Shown: positions 7,485 to 16,882, counted from the stretch's first letter. The stretch: DNA of 64,000 nucleotides from Ignavibacterium sp. (GCA_032027145.1 JAVSMP010000001.1:2175116-2239115); one strand, 5' to 3'. Translations and numbers: made by a program. Notes: generated by a model not told the origin, from the letters alone.

Positions 7485-8246
7485 ATGAAGAGAAACAGCT
7501 TATTATCCATAGCTTTAATAATCTTTAGCTTTACGATAAATAGTATTGCGCAGGAAATGAAACCGGAAGCAGGAAAGCTTTATAATGAAGGTAATGCGTT
7601 ATTGAAAAGTGAGAATATTAATGGTGCAATTGATAAATATAATGCGGCATTACAGATTGAAAAAGATTATAGAATTTATTATCAAAAGGGTGTGGCACTT
7701 AAAAAAGCCAATAGATTGGAGGAGTCAAAAACTGCTTTTGAAGAAGCACTTAAACTAAACAGTAATTTTGAAGGTGGATTAAATGCACTTGGTGGTGTCT
7801 ATTTTTCTATGGGAAATTATTCAGCTGCAATTGATAATTTTGAAAAGATCCTAAATTCTAATGCAAGTAATGCTGTTAAACAAAAAGTTAAGAAAAATAT
7901 ATCACTTGCTTATGCAAAACTGGGTAATGATTATTTATCAAGTGGTGATGTTAATAAAGGAATTGAGTTTCTGAAAAAGGCTGTTGATAATGATAATTAT
8001 GATGCCGCATATCTTTCACTTGCAAAAGTTTATTCAGAATTAGGTAAATATGATGAATCAATTGAAGCTGCTTTAAACGCTCTTAAGTATCGATCAAAAA
8101 TTACAAAAGGTGGTCCATATTACTATTTAGGTATTTCCTATAAAGGTAAAGGCGATATGACCAAGGCAAAAGAAAACTTTAAACTTGCTTCTGCAGACCC
8201 AACCTATAAGAAAACTGCTGACTACGAACTTAGCAGTCTTAAGTAG
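7485..8246 (+). CDS. Exported TPR protein
   Basis: The 253-residue protein has a signal peptide (LLSIALIIFSFTINSIAQ) and is then almost entirely tetratricopeptide repeats. Units start near residues 30, 63, 97, 145 and 178 with patterns such as YNEGNALLKSENINGAIDKY and YLSLAKVYSELGKYDESIEA. TPR solenoids bind other proteins, so this is probably a periplasmic scaffold or adaptor; no catalytic domain is present. AAGGAAGGA at 7471-7479 precedes the ATG. It lies directly after tRNA-Leu and ends in a strong terminator at 8262-8286, so it may be a single-gene unit. Its partner cannot be named. Confidence 0.85.
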   Translation: MKRNSLLSIALIIFSFTINSIAQEMKPEAGKLYNEGNALLKSENINGAIDKYNAALQIEKDYRIYYQKGVALKKANRLEESKTAFEEALKLNSNFEGGLNALGGVYFSMGNYSAAIDNFEKILNSNASNAVKQKVKKNISLAYAKLGNDYLSSGDVNKGIEFLKKAVDNDNYDAAYLSLAKVYSELGKYDESIEAALNALKYRSKITKGGPYYYLGISYKGKGDMTKAKENFKLASADPTYKKTADYELSSLK

Positions 8247-8261
8247 TTAACCTGAAAATTT

Positions 8262-8286
8262 AAACCCTCCTCGCGAGGGTTTTTTG
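8262..8286 (+). terminator. Rho-independent terminator after the TPR gene
   Basis: An 8-bp stem AAACCCTC / GAGGGTTT with a 5-base loop runs into a T-run (TTTTTG). It lies 15 bases after the TPR stop codon and just before the next gene, so that gene needs its own promoter or read-through. Confidence 0.88.
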
Positions 8287-8298
8287 TTTTAAGGATCA

Positions 8299-8928
8299 AT
8301 GGAAAAAACAACACAGATAAAAGACCTAAGTGAAATTGAGTTATTAGCATTACTTTCCGCTTGTTCAGTTTTAAGAAAAAAGAGTTATTTCAGAATTATT
8401 CTTGAACAATTAATAAAGAATAATACTCAATCAAAAAAGATTTATGAAGCATTGCTGCAAACATATTTATTTGCCGGTTTTCCTTCTGCACTTGTTTCAC
8501 TTAAAATTTTTCATAAAACAGTAAGTAAACAAAAAAAATATAATGGCTTTGACCTGAAGAAATACTTTAGTCGCGGTAAAAGAAATTGTAAACTTATTTA
8601 TGCTGATAAATATGATAATCTTCTTAAGAATATCAGATCATTTTCACCTGAAATGGCTGAGTGGCTGATTATTGAAGGCTATGGAAAAGTTTTAGGACGA
8701 AAAGGTCTCTCTTTGAAAGAAAGAGAAATATGTATTGTATCTATATTATCTGCAATGAAATTTGAAGACCAGCTTTATTCACATATAATTGGTGCTATCA
8801 ATGTTGAGGTTGATAAAAAAGTAATACTGAAATCAATTAAAAATTTGTCTTTAATAAATGCAAAATTATCAGCAAAATTTGGTGAATCAGTTTTTAATCT
8901 TTATAACACACGTCAAAATAAAAGATAA
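8299..8928 (+). CDS. Carboxymuconolactone decarboxylase-like protein (two CMD-type repeats)
   Basis: No signal peptide is present in this 209-residue protein. Residues about 12-65 and 135-185 each look like a CMD/AhpD helical unit. EALLQTYLFAGFPSAL matches the family pattern LLQ-x4-Y-x-G-x-P-x-A, and LKEREICIVSILSAMKFEDQLYSHIIGAIN matches the R-x9-LAALGREDELxxH element. The CxxC redox pair of AhpD is absent, so peroxidase-type activity is unlikely and the function is unknown. GGATC upstream may be a weak ribosome site. It follows the terminator at 8262-8286. Confidence 0.6.
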   Translation: MEKTTQIKDLSEIELLALLSACSVLRKKSYFRIILEQLIKNNTQSKKIYEALLQTYLFAGFPSALVSLKIFHKTVSKQKKYNGFDLKKYFSRGKRNCKLIYADKYDNLLKNIRSFSPEMAEWLIIEGYGKVLGRKGLSLKEREICIVSILSAMKFEDQLYSHIIGAINVEVDKKVILKSIKNLSLINAKLSAKFGESVFNLYNTRQNKR

Positions 8929-8991
8929 TAATCCTGAAAATAATTAATAAGCTTCTTAAAACTTTCTAAGACTTTTCTTTAGAAGATTCCC

Positions 8992-9041
8992 ATATTTCAT
9001 TTAGTGGCTTGCTTTTATGAAATATTGAGGTTTATATTTGC
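8992..9041 (+). promoter_or_regulatory. Candidate promoter with inverted repeat before the envelope operon
   Basis: TTG at 9010-9012 is followed after 21 bases by TATATTTG at 9034-9041, an exact TAnnTTTG match. A perfect 9-bp inverted repeat (ATATTTCAT at 8992-9000, ATGAAATAT at 9018-9026) spans the promoter spacer and could be an operator. The operon's first ATG is at 9133, leaving a leader of about 85 bases. Confidence 0.45.
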
Positions 9042-9132
9042 CCTGAGTTTTAATAATATTTCCCTGAAAACTTAAATCTTTTTAGATTAGTCTAAAACTC
9101 AGTTATACAAAATTTCAAGGCAAGGATTAAGT

Positions 9133-12099
9133 ATGCAGAAATTCCTGTTAATTACTCTCATTTCCGCTTTTTTTCAGATATATCCACAAATATCAGAAAA
9201 GTTTGATATAGCAATGCATGCCTATCATAATCAGCAATATGCACAGGCTAACAGACTTTTTGAGGATTTTTTCAATGATTACAAAATTGTTGATGAATTT
9301 TTTGCAACAGCAAAATATTATTCAGCAGAATCTTTATTAAAACTTGGCAGAAAAAATGAAGCGGCAATAGGTTTTGAATACGTTGTAAACACATTTCATT
9401 GGTCAAATTACCGGGACAAAGCTTTATACAATTTGGGTTTGATTTACTTTAGTACAGAAAAATATGAATTATGCAGATTAAGACTGAAGAAACTTATTAA
9501 CGAATATCCTGAAAGCGATTATTATGGCAACGGATTATATTGGATTGGTGAATCTTATTCAGTTGAAAATAAAACACAAGAAGCTATTCAATTTCTTGAA
9601 GAAGCAGTTGCAGATAAACGAAACAAAAAATATGCTGATTATTCTTTGTATGCTTTAGCTAATGCCTATGAACAAACAGGTGATTATAATAATGCTGTTA
9701 AGTATTATGATCAACTTTTAACATATCATAAAAATTCTTCTTTAGCTACCTCTGCACAAATAAGGATTGGGATTTGTTATTTTAAATTGAAAGATTATCA
9801 AAGCTCTATTGTTGAACTAAAAAGTCCAAGACTCACAAATCTATCTGATGAAATGTATTCTGAGAGCATTTATTTATTAGCAACTGCTCATTACAGAGTT
9901 AATGAATATTCGAATGCTGAAGAAAGTTATCAGGAAGTGATGGAAAAATTTCCGGAATCTGAATATTACAGACCTTCAAAGTATGGACTTGCCTGGTCTT
10001 TCTTCCAGCAAAAAAGATATGATGATGCTTACAATCAGTTTAATGAATTATCCACAGAACCAGATTCTATCGGCATTAAATCTTATTTCTGGAAAGGAGA
10101 GTGTAAACGATATTTAGGTAACTACACAGAAGCGAATAATATCTATAAAGCATTTCTGGAAAACTTTCCTGATGATAAGCTTGCTGAAGAAGCTAAGTAT
10201 CAGCTAGGTGTTGTTTACTTTAATACCAACAATACCGATATGGCTACTCGCTACCTGATTTCTGCTAATACTTCCGACAATGATTTAATCAAAGCAAAAT
10301 CTTTTGCAATGCTTGGTGAAATCGAATTAAGTAAAAGAGATTATAAGTCTGCAAAAAATTATTTTCAGTTGGTCCTGGATAATCAGAAAACCGAAAAACC
10401 AGTTATCAATAGGGCATTGCTTGGGATTGGTATAACAGAATATCACCTGAATGATTATAAAAACTCATTAAAGCATTTAAATCAATTAGATAATTCTGAT
10501 CCATCTTTTGAAGCACAAAAACTTAACTTCTTTATTGCTGAAAATCATTTTGCTTTGAATAATTATAGTGAAGCATTAAATCGTTATAATTTTGCGATAG
10601 GAAACGATCCTGAAATTAACTTACAATCTGTGTACGGCAAAGCCTATTGTTATTTTAATAGCGGTGATTATGAAAATTCAGCAATTCAGTTTTTAGACTT
10701 TGTAAAAAAATATAAAGATGATAAAAGATTTTCTGATGCAAAACTTAGACTTGCTGACAGCTACTTCGGAAGCAAGAATTATACTGCCGCAAGTAAAATT
10801 TATGAAGAATTATTTACTGCTGATACAAGATTAAGCATAAATCCTTATGCCAGATATCAATATGCTCAGGCTTTATATAAATCCGGTAAAACTGCCGAGG
10901 CAATAAATGAGTTTATCAATATTCAGGAAAAATTTCCTGTTTCTGAATATGCTGAAGTTTCATTATTTACAATTGGCTGGATTTATTTTCAGCAAAGAAA
11001 TTATCCTCAATCGATTGCCCAGTACAATAATGTTATTCTAAAATATCCCGGGACAAAACTTAAACCGGTTATTTATTACTCAGTTGGAGATGCGCAGTTT
11101 AATCAAGGTAAATATGATTCTGCAATTGTTAATTATGAAAAAGTATTATCTCAATTCCCATCATCTCAATATGTGTTCGATGCTGTAAATGGTATTCAAT
11201 ATAGTTATGTTGCAAAAGGAAATCCGGAAAGAGCCATATCATTTCTTGGCGAGTTTGTTTCTAAAAATCCAGGTTTGCCATACTCAGATCAGTTGTTGTT
11301 TAAGAAAGGTGAGATTTACTATGGATTACAACAATATGATAAAGCTAAATCAGAATACATTCATTTTTCTTCTGCATATCCAAACAGCAGTCTTATTCCG
11401 GATGCATATTATTGGATTGGAAAAAGCGCACAGAATTTAGGACTGAGTGAAGAAGCGATTTTTAACTTTGATATAGTTGCAAATAATTTCCAATCATCGG
11501 AATTAGCTTCTGCTTCCATTCTTGAGATTGGAAATATTTATCGTGCAGCTAAAAATTATCAATCAGCAATAAATATTTATGATAAGGGTATCAATCAACT
11601 TAAGAAATCAAATAAGGTTCCGGAATTCCAGTATAATAAAGGAATGACATATTTGGAGATGTCTAAATTTCAGGAAGCTTACTCGGTTTTTGAGGAAGTG
11701 GTAATGTATTACCCTGAAACTGTCTTTGGAGATAAATCAAAATTTGAACTTGCATTAATTGATATTGCCGGTGGAAGATTTTCTAACGCTGATGGACTTC
11801 TTATAACACTGGCTGAAAACAGGACAGATGAATTAGGTGCTAAATCCCAATACTATCTTGGTCAGTCACTTTACGATCAGAAAAAATATAATGATGCTCT
11901 TACAGCTTTGGTAAGAGTTAGAACTGTGTTTTCCAGATATGAGGAATGGTTGATGCGTTCGTATATGTTAAGCGGTGACTGTTATGTAAAGCTTAATGAT
12001 AAACGAAACGCTGCTGAAATGTACAGAACGGTTTTGGCAAAATACCGCGGCACTCCGATAGGTAATGAAGCAGCACAAAAATTAAGGAAGGTACAATGA
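9133..12099 (+). CDS. Giant TPR protein, first gene of the ExbBD-TonB envelope operon
   Basis: The 988-residue product has a signal peptide (FLLITLISAFFQIYPQ) and then TPR units along its whole length. Typical units read YADYSLYALANAYEQTGDYNNAVKYY and VIYYSVGDAQFNQGKYDSAIVNYEKVL. The many units of the form A-x-x-x-F-x-x-FP-x-S resemble the periplasmic TPR protein CpoB/YbgF of the Tol-Pal system, but it is several times longer. It overlaps the next gene by four bases (ATGA), and ExbB, ExbD and TonB homologues follow in the same operon. A scaffold role linking the energised inner-membrane complex to the cell wall or outer membrane is inferred from this context. Confidence 0.85.
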   Translation: MQKFLLITLISAFFQIYPQISEKFDIAMHAYHNQQYAQANRLFEDFFNDYKIVDEFFATAKYYSAESLLKLGRKNEAAIGFEYVVNTFHWSNYRDKALYNLGLIYFSTEKYELCRLRLKKLINEYPESDYYGNGLYWIGESYSVENKTQEAIQFLEEAVADKRNKKYADYSLYALANAYEQTGDYNNAVKYYDQLLTYHKNSSLATSAQIRIGICYFKLKDYQSSIVELKSPRLTNLSDEMYSESIYLLATAHYRVNEYSNAEESYQEVMEKFPESEYYRPSKYGLAWSFFQQKRYDDAYNQFNELSTEPDSIGIKSYFWKGECKRYLGNYTEANNIYKAFLENFPDDKLAEEAKYQLGVVYFNTNNTDMATRYLISANTSDNDLIKAKSFAMLGEIELSKRDYKSAKNYFQLVLDNQKTEKPVINRALLGIGITEYHLNDYKNSLKHLNQLDNSDPSFEAQKLNFFIAENHFALNNYSEALNRYNFAIGNDPEINLQSVYGKAYCYFNSGDYENSAIQFLDFVKKYKDDKRFSDAKLRLADSYFGSKNYTAASKIYEELFTADTRLSINPYARYQYAQALYKSGKTAEAINEFINIQEKFPVSEYAEVSLFTIGWIYFQQRNYPQSIAQYNNVILKYPGTKLKPVIYYSVGDAQFNQGKYDSAIVNYEKVLSQFPSSQYVFDAVNGIQYSYVAKGNPERAISFLGEFVSKNPGLPYSDQLLFKKGEIYYGLQQYDKAKSEYIHFSSAYPNSSLIPDAYYWIGKSAQNLGLSEEAIFNFDIVANNFQSSELASASILEIGNIYRAAKNYQSAINIYDKGINQLKKSNKVPEFQYNKGMTYLEMSKFQEAYSVFEEVVMYYPETVFGDKSKFELALIDIAGGRFSNADGLLITLAENRTDELGAKSQYYLGQSLYDQKKYNDALTALVRVRTVFSRYEEWLMRSYMLSGDCYVKLNDKRNAAEMYRTVLAKYRGTPIGNEAAQKLRKVQ

Positions 12100-13691
12100 A
12101 ACTGTTAATTTCTCTGATAATATCTTTTACAGTATTTGTTTCATTTGCACAGGATGATAAAACTAAAAATCCTGAAGTAGAACTTCCTGATTTTGTAATT
12201 ACCGGCAGAAGTCAGCTTAACATTAAAAAGGTGGATAAGATTAAACCGGATTTTGTTTCTTCAATTAATGAGGAATTTATAAAACCTGCCTATTCACCTG
12301 AAGAATTAGAGATAGGCAGTTTTTCAAATCCGCTAAAAAGTGATATGAGTTTTTTGGATGATGTTTCTTTCTATAAAGGAAATCTTTCTGTTGGCGTAGG
12401 TGTTTACACAATTCCAACAGTTTCCGGTAATTACGCATATCCTTTTGAAAATGGAATAATAGAAGGGATGTTTAACGGTAACTATATTAGAGCATACGAA
12501 GATAACAGCGACAGATATAAAACAAGATTTGGTTTTAATCTGACTTATTGGTCTGATATTAATGGTGAGATTTTCCCAGGTACTCAGTTATCACTTAACG
12601 GAAACTATGGAACTACAAGCTTTAAGTTTTTCGCCTCAGATAATCCCAGAGAAAGAAGAACTTTGAATTATGGTAAAATTGAAGCAGCAATCAAAAATGA
12701 TTTTGGTAAGTATTTTTTATTTGGTATTAAGTTCAATGATAATATTACCAATATTTCTCAGGAAATTTTTAGTGAACAGAATATAAGATTAAAAGCCGAA
12801 GCATTAGCTAAATTTTCTTCATTTAATCTTGAAACAGTAATTGACTATCAAAACCATATAATTAAAAATAATTTAAGCAATAACTCAGGAAACAGTTCTT
12901 TCCTGATCAGACCAGCTGCTGGTTTAAGTTTTACTAAACTAATCAAAGGCAGTATTGGCTGGACTTTTTCAACAACAGCTGGCAGTGTTTATAATGCAGT
13001 TTATGCTTCGGTAGCGATGAAATTAAACAAGAATATTACACTGTTTGGTGAATATGCTCCTTCTGTTCAGTTTGAAAGTCCGGGTAATTTTTTAAGAAAA
13101 AATCATTACTTCAGAGTTGATAGTATTGGCAGTATTTACTGGAAAAAAAGTAATGCGTTAACAGCTTCTGTTAAATATGAATATGACAAGTATTTTCAGA
13201 TAGATGGCGGATTAAAATATTTTACTTCAGAAAATTTTCCGTATTTTATTCCTTCAACTGATTCAGGCAAATTTGATTTGAAATATGCTGATATGAAAAG
13301 TATTAGTCCGTTTGCAGACTTTTTGTTTTATCTTGGACCTTATGGAGAATTCTATAGCTCATTTGAGTTATCAGATATCAGAGACGTAGATGGAAATCAG
13401 ATACCTTATCAGTCTGTATTGAAACTAAATGCAATTTACACTTATAAATTTTCTAATGGATTAAGTTCAAGTATTAAACTGGATTATCAGTCTAAAAGAT
13501 ATTCGGACTTAAAAAATGAAATATCACTTGGTGATTATTTCGATTTAGGTTTATCTTTTATTTATTCTTTTCAGCCAAATCTTGATTTAACTTTAGATAT
13601 TAATAATCTTTTAAATCAGAAAAACTATTTTTGGAATGGTTACCGCGAAATTCCGTTAAATATTATTTTTGGCATAAATTATCGGCTATAA
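12096..13691 (+). CDS. Plugless TonB-dependent-receptor-like outer-membrane barrel
   Basis: After a signal peptide (LLISLIISFTVFVSFAQ) the mature N-terminus reads VELPDFVITGRSQ, which resembles the TonB-box region of TonB-dependent receptors. The rest is alternating hydrophobic beta-strands with aromatic ends, finishing in IIFGINYRL, a typical outer-membrane barrel terminus. DLTLDINNLLNQKNYFWNGY is the penultimate-strand pattern of TonB-dependent receptors. At 531 residues it is too short to contain the roughly 130-residue plug plus a 22-strand barrel, and I see no plug motif. It lies within an operon that ends in ExbB, ExbD and TonB. The ligand is unknown. Confidence 0.75.
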   Translation: MKLLISLIISFTVFVSFAQDDKTKNPEVELPDFVITGRSQLNIKKVDKIKPDFVSSINEEFIKPAYSPEELEIGSFSNPLKSDMSFLDDVSFYKGNLSVGVGVYTIPTVSGNYAYPFENGIIEGMFNGNYIRAYEDNSDRYKTRFGFNLTYWSDINGEIFPGTQLSLNGNYGTTSFKFFASDNPRERRTLNYGKIEAAIKNDFGKYFLFGIKFNDNITNISQEIFSEQNIRLKAEALAKFSSFNLETVIDYQNHIIKNNLSNNSGNSSFLIRPAAGLSFTKLIKGSIGWTFSTTAGSVYNAVYASVAMKLNKNITLFGEYAPSVQFESPGNFLRKNHYFRVDSIGSIYWKKSNALTASVKYEYDKYFQIDGGLKYFTSENFPYFIPSTDSGKFDLKYADMKSISPFADFLFYLGPYGEFYSSFELSDIRDVDGNQIPYQSVLKLNAIYTYKFSNGLSSSIKLDYQSKRYSDLKNEISLGDYFDLGLSFIYSFQPNLDLTLDINNLLNQKNYFWNGYREIPLNIIFGINYRL

Positions 13692-13701
13692 AAAACTGAT
13701 T

Positions 13702-15792
13702 ATGACTAAAGCAGAATTAATAAGAAAACTTGCGAAAAATTCGGGTATCCCTGATCAGGATGCGAAGATATTTTTTGAACTTCTGTTAAAAAGAATCTCT
13801 TCGGATACGAAAATCGGACAATCATTATTTCTGAGTGGTTTCGGATATTTCCACTTGATTAAAGGAAGTATCAAAAAACCGGCATTTAGTTATAGAGATA
13901 ACGAAGTATCAGAAGAAGAAATTGATCTTATCTTGTTTTCTGAAGACAGTGATCTAAAAAATTCAAATACTAAAGGATTAGTATTTAGTATTCCTTTTAC
14001 CGATGACGACAATTTCCACCCGATTGACACTGCTTTCAGCCTAAGTATTGGTAAACCTTTAATACCATTAAGAGGTGTTCCTTTTGATGATATTTATATT
14101 CCAACTTCGGGATATGAATACAGAAGACTGATTGAGTCCAAAGTAGATAAGGTTGTTACAAGCGCTGTAGTAGCTGAATTAGCAGAAAATTTTCCAATTC
14201 TTGTTATTGATGCAAGGTCTTATAATTCTAATCAGATTCAGTTAAAATGGAATGACTATACTGATACTGAAATATCTGATGAGAAACTGCCTGATGAACA
14301 AACTGTTCAGAAATCTGAATTAAGTGAATATGAAAAACAAACCCAGGAACTTAAAAACATCGCATGGGATTTTGGTGAAGATTTATCTAAGCAGATTGAA
14401 GTGGAATCCATACTTGACATCGCTGATGAAAAGATTAGTTTCGACTTAAATCAAAAAAAGGAAGAACTCATTCAAGATGAGATAAAGCAAAAAGAATTTA
14501 ATGAAGAGAAAACTGAAACTTTAATTGAAGATTCTTTTATTGAAATTGGTGATGCAGAATTGACAAAACCTGTTGAGGTTTCTTTATCAGAGAATGTTGA
14601 TAATGATTCATCACAAAAGTTGGATGAATTGTTGAGCTTTGATGAAAATACAGATGAAGTAAAAAGTGAACTAACGGAGATTATTTCATCTGAATCTGCA
14701 GAACCGGTTTTAAGTCAATCAGATATTTCTGAAAATAATAGCGATTTACTGATTGATGAATTAAATATTGATGAAATGCAAATTGATGAAGTTACCGGGC
14801 AGAATATAGAAATAATTGAAACACCTGATACTGCTGAAGATAAACAGTTCTGGGAGAATACATCAAAGTATTTTGAAACATATACACCCGATAAAACACA
14901 AGCAGAAAAAGAAAATGACGAAGCTGTTATCTCATCTGATACTGAACAAGTGATAGAAAATCCTGATTACTCAGAAAAACCTGAGGAAGATATTATAACT
15001 GAACTTGCTGAAACTTATGATGAGAATATTAAAGAAGCACAAGCAGAAACTAATAGAATAGAATTATCTGTTGATGAATCAGAAGACGAGGATAAAGAAG
15101 ATGTTAAGGAACAAACTGAACAAAAAGCTGAATATTATGAACCTGTAGAAAGAAAAAATTATCTTCCATTTATCATTTTCCCTTTGATTGTAATTGTACT
15201 TTCTCTGGCTCTTTATTGGTATCTGGAATTTTATCAGAAGAAGGGAAATCCGGTTAGAAATATTAACATAAGTCTTAATACAGCCAATACAACTGTTATT
15301 AAAAGAGATTATGATATTCCAGTGTCAATTCCTTATCCAGTTCAAACTGAAGAAACTACTTTAGAACAAAACACCATTGCTTCAGAAGAAATTGAAAAGG
15401 AAGAAGTAAAAAAAGAAGAACCTGTGATAAATGAAAAGACTGAGAAACAACCCGAGACAAAAATTGAAAAGAAAGAAGTTAAACCGGAAGTACCTGTTAA
15501 GATTCCCGAATCAAAACCATTAACAACGACTTCAACTATAACAAACAATAAAGCATTAAATGTTGGAAACAACATATTTAAATATGGAGACCATTTTGTT
15601 GTTCAGGTTGCATCTTTTAGGGTTAGTTCAATCTCAGAAAATGAAGCAGGGAAATACAGGAACAAAGGTTACAATGCTTTTGTAGAAACAGCTGAAATTC
15701 GGGGACGTGGTATCTGGTACAGAGTAAGAGTTGGGAATTTTTCTACAAAAGAAGAAGCTCAGAATTTTATTAACAAAAATATAAGACCATAA
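13702..15792 (+). CDS. HU-like DNA-binding, single transmembrane, SPOR-domain protein
   Basis: Three parts are visible in 696 residues. Residues 1-60 (MTKAELIRKLAKNSGI, LSGFGYFHLIKG) look like an HU/IHF-type fold, and residues 60-180 form a further globular region. A very acidic linker (about 190-480) leads to one membrane helix near 487-508 (FIIFPLIVIVLSLALYWYL). A Lys/Glu/Pro periplasmic linker then ends in a SPOR domain (about 628-696, FVVQVASFRVSS, WYRVRVGNFSTKEEA). SPOR domains bind denuded septal peptidoglycan. With the HU part inside and SPOR outside, the protein could tie nucleoid or a cytosolic partner to the wall. HU-SPOR architectures are annotated in Bacteroidota, but not usually discussed beside ExbBD-TonB. 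Confidence 0.8.
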   Translation: MTKAELIRKLAKNSGIPDQDAKIFFELLLKRISSDTKIGQSLFLSGFGYFHLIKGSIKKPAFSYRDNEVSEEEIDLILFSEDSDLKNSNTKGLVFSIPFTDDDNFHPIDTAFSLSIGKPLIPLRGVPFDDIYIPTSGYEYRRLIESKVDKVVTSAVVAELAENFPILVIDARSYNSNQIQLKWNDYTDTEISDEKLPDEQTVQKSELSEYEKQTQELKNIAWDFGEDLSKQIEVESILDIADEKISFDLNQKKEELIQDEIKQKEFNEEKTETLIEDSFIEIGDAELTKPVEVSLSENVDNDSSQKLDELLSFDENTDEVKSELTEIISSESAEPVLSQSDISENNSDLLIDELNIDEMQIDEVTGQNIEIIETPDTAEDKQFWENTSKYFETYTPDKTQAEKENDEAVISSDTEQVIENPDYSEKPEEDIITELAETYDENIKEAQAETNRIELSVDESEDEDKEDVKEQTEQKAEYYEPVERKNYLPFIIFPLIVIVLSLALYWYLEFYQKKGNPVRNINISLNTANTTVIKRDYDIPVSIPYPVQTEETTLEQNTIASEEIEKEEVKKEEPVINEKTEKQPETKIEKKEVKPEVPVKIPESKPLTTTSTITNNKALNVGNNIFKYGDHFVVQVASFRVSSISENEAGKYRNKGYNAFVETAEIRGRGIWYRVRVGNFSTKEEAQNFINKNIRP

Positions 15793-15810
15793 ATTTATTG
15801 AAGGAATAAT

Positions 15811-16467
15811 ATGAACCTATTTGATATTTTTCTAAAAGGCGGACTAATAATGTGGCCAATTCTTCTTAGCTCTATCATCGGTCTGGCTGTTTCTATTGAT
15901 CGTTTTTTGATGTTAAGAAAAGCTAAAATTAATGTACCGGCTTTTATGGTAAGGATTCGCGGATTTATTAAGAAGAAAGATATTTCAGGCGCAATTAGTT
16001 ATTGCATTGAGGAAAAATCTCCGGTTGCAAATATTGTACGGAAAGGATTAAACAAATACAGGTACGGACACGATAGAGTAAAAGATGCAATTGAAAACGC
16101 CGGCAGTCAGGAAGTCAGTAAACTGGAAAAAGGACTTTCGGTGCTTGCTTCGGTTGCTGGTATTGCTCCTTTGCTTGGTTTCTTAGGAACTGTTACCGGT
16201 ATGATACAAGCTTTTATGACAATTGAAGAACTGGCTGGAGCAGCAAATCCAAGTGATTTAGCCGGAGGAATATGGGAGGCATTAATCACAACTGCTTTTG
16301 GATTGATTATTGGAATACCAGCTCTTGCACTTTACAATTATTTTTTAGGAGCTGTAAAAAAACTTGTCGGTGAGATGGAAACAGTTGCTAATGATGTGAT
16401 TGATGTTATACAGGATGAAGGTAAAGGTGATTCTGAGAGTGATGATGAAGTAGAAATGGAATTATAG
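15811..16467 (+). CDS. exbB: ExbB/TolQ/MotA-family proton channel subunit
   Basis: This 218-residue inner-membrane protein has the ExbB/TolQ layout. One helix near the N-terminus (IMWPILLSSIIGLAVSI) precedes a cytoplasmic stretch, and two more helices follow at about 110-135 (PLLGFLGTVTGMIQAF) and 148-175 (ALITTAFGLIIGIPALAL). The family forms a pentameric channel with ExbD/TolR and converts proton motive force to movement of TonB/TolA. ExbD follows by 8 bases and TonB by 2 more, so a complete energiser is present. ExbB and TolQ cannot be separated by eye; the downstream TonB-type C-terminus favours ExbB. Confidence 0.93.
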   Translation: MNLFDIFLKGGLIMWPILLSSIIGLAVSIDRFLMLRKAKINVPAFMVRIRGFIKKKDISGAISYCIEEKSPVANIVRKGLNKYRYGHDRVKDAIENAGSQEVSKLEKGLSVLASVAGIAPLLGFLGTVTGMIQAFMTIEELAGAANPSDLAGGIWEALITTAFGLIIGIPALALYNYFLGAVKKLVGEMETVANDVIDVIQDEGKGDSESDDEVEMEL

Positions 16468-16475
16468 GTAATCAA

Positions 16476-16880
16476 ATGAAATTTAAATTATCTAAAGAGC
16501 CGTTAAGCATTTTTGCTTATTCATCTTTAACCGATATTGTGATGCTGTTGTTAATATTCTTTTTATTAACATCTCATTTTGTAATACAAACCGGAGTTAA
16601 AGTTAAATTGCCCGGTTCAAAGATGAACGAAAGATCTCAGCCATCGCAGATGATTGTTACACTAACTGCTGCAGGTGCAGTTTTTGCGGGAGAGGAAGAA
16701 GTAAATATTGATCTGTTATCGGCAAAATTGAATGAATTAAAGACAAAAACAAATGAAGATAATCTGATAATCCGTGCTGATAAAACTGTTTCAATCGATC
16801 TTGTTATTAAAGTTATTGATGCTGCTAAGATTTCTAATATAGAAAAGTTTACAATTGAAACTGAAAAAGAGAATCTATAA
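16476..16880 (+). CDS. exbD: ExbD/TolR-family biopolymer transport protein
   Basis: The 134-residue protein has a single N-terminal membrane helix carrying the proton-path aspartate (LTDIVMLLLIFFLLTSHF). A periplasmic domain of about 95 residues follows, with the family stretch NLIIRADKTVSIDLVIKVID. ExbD sits inside the ExbB pentamer, where its Asp is protonated during the power stroke. The gene lies 8 bases after exbB and its stop is two bases before tonB. TolR-like peptidoglycan binding is possible, given the SPOR and TPR neighbours. Confidence 0.94.
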   Translation: MKFKLSKEPLSIFAYSSLTDIVMLLLIFFLLTSHFVIQTGVKVKLPGSKMNERSQPSQMIVTLTAAGAVFAGEEEVNIDLLSAKLNELKTKTNEDNLIIRADKTVSIDLVIKVIDAAKISNIEKFTIETEKENL

Positions 16881-16882
16881 AA

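Noticed and set aside
7325-7510. Minus-strand open frame
   Set aside because: It runs antisense through tRNA-Leu and has no family resemblance.
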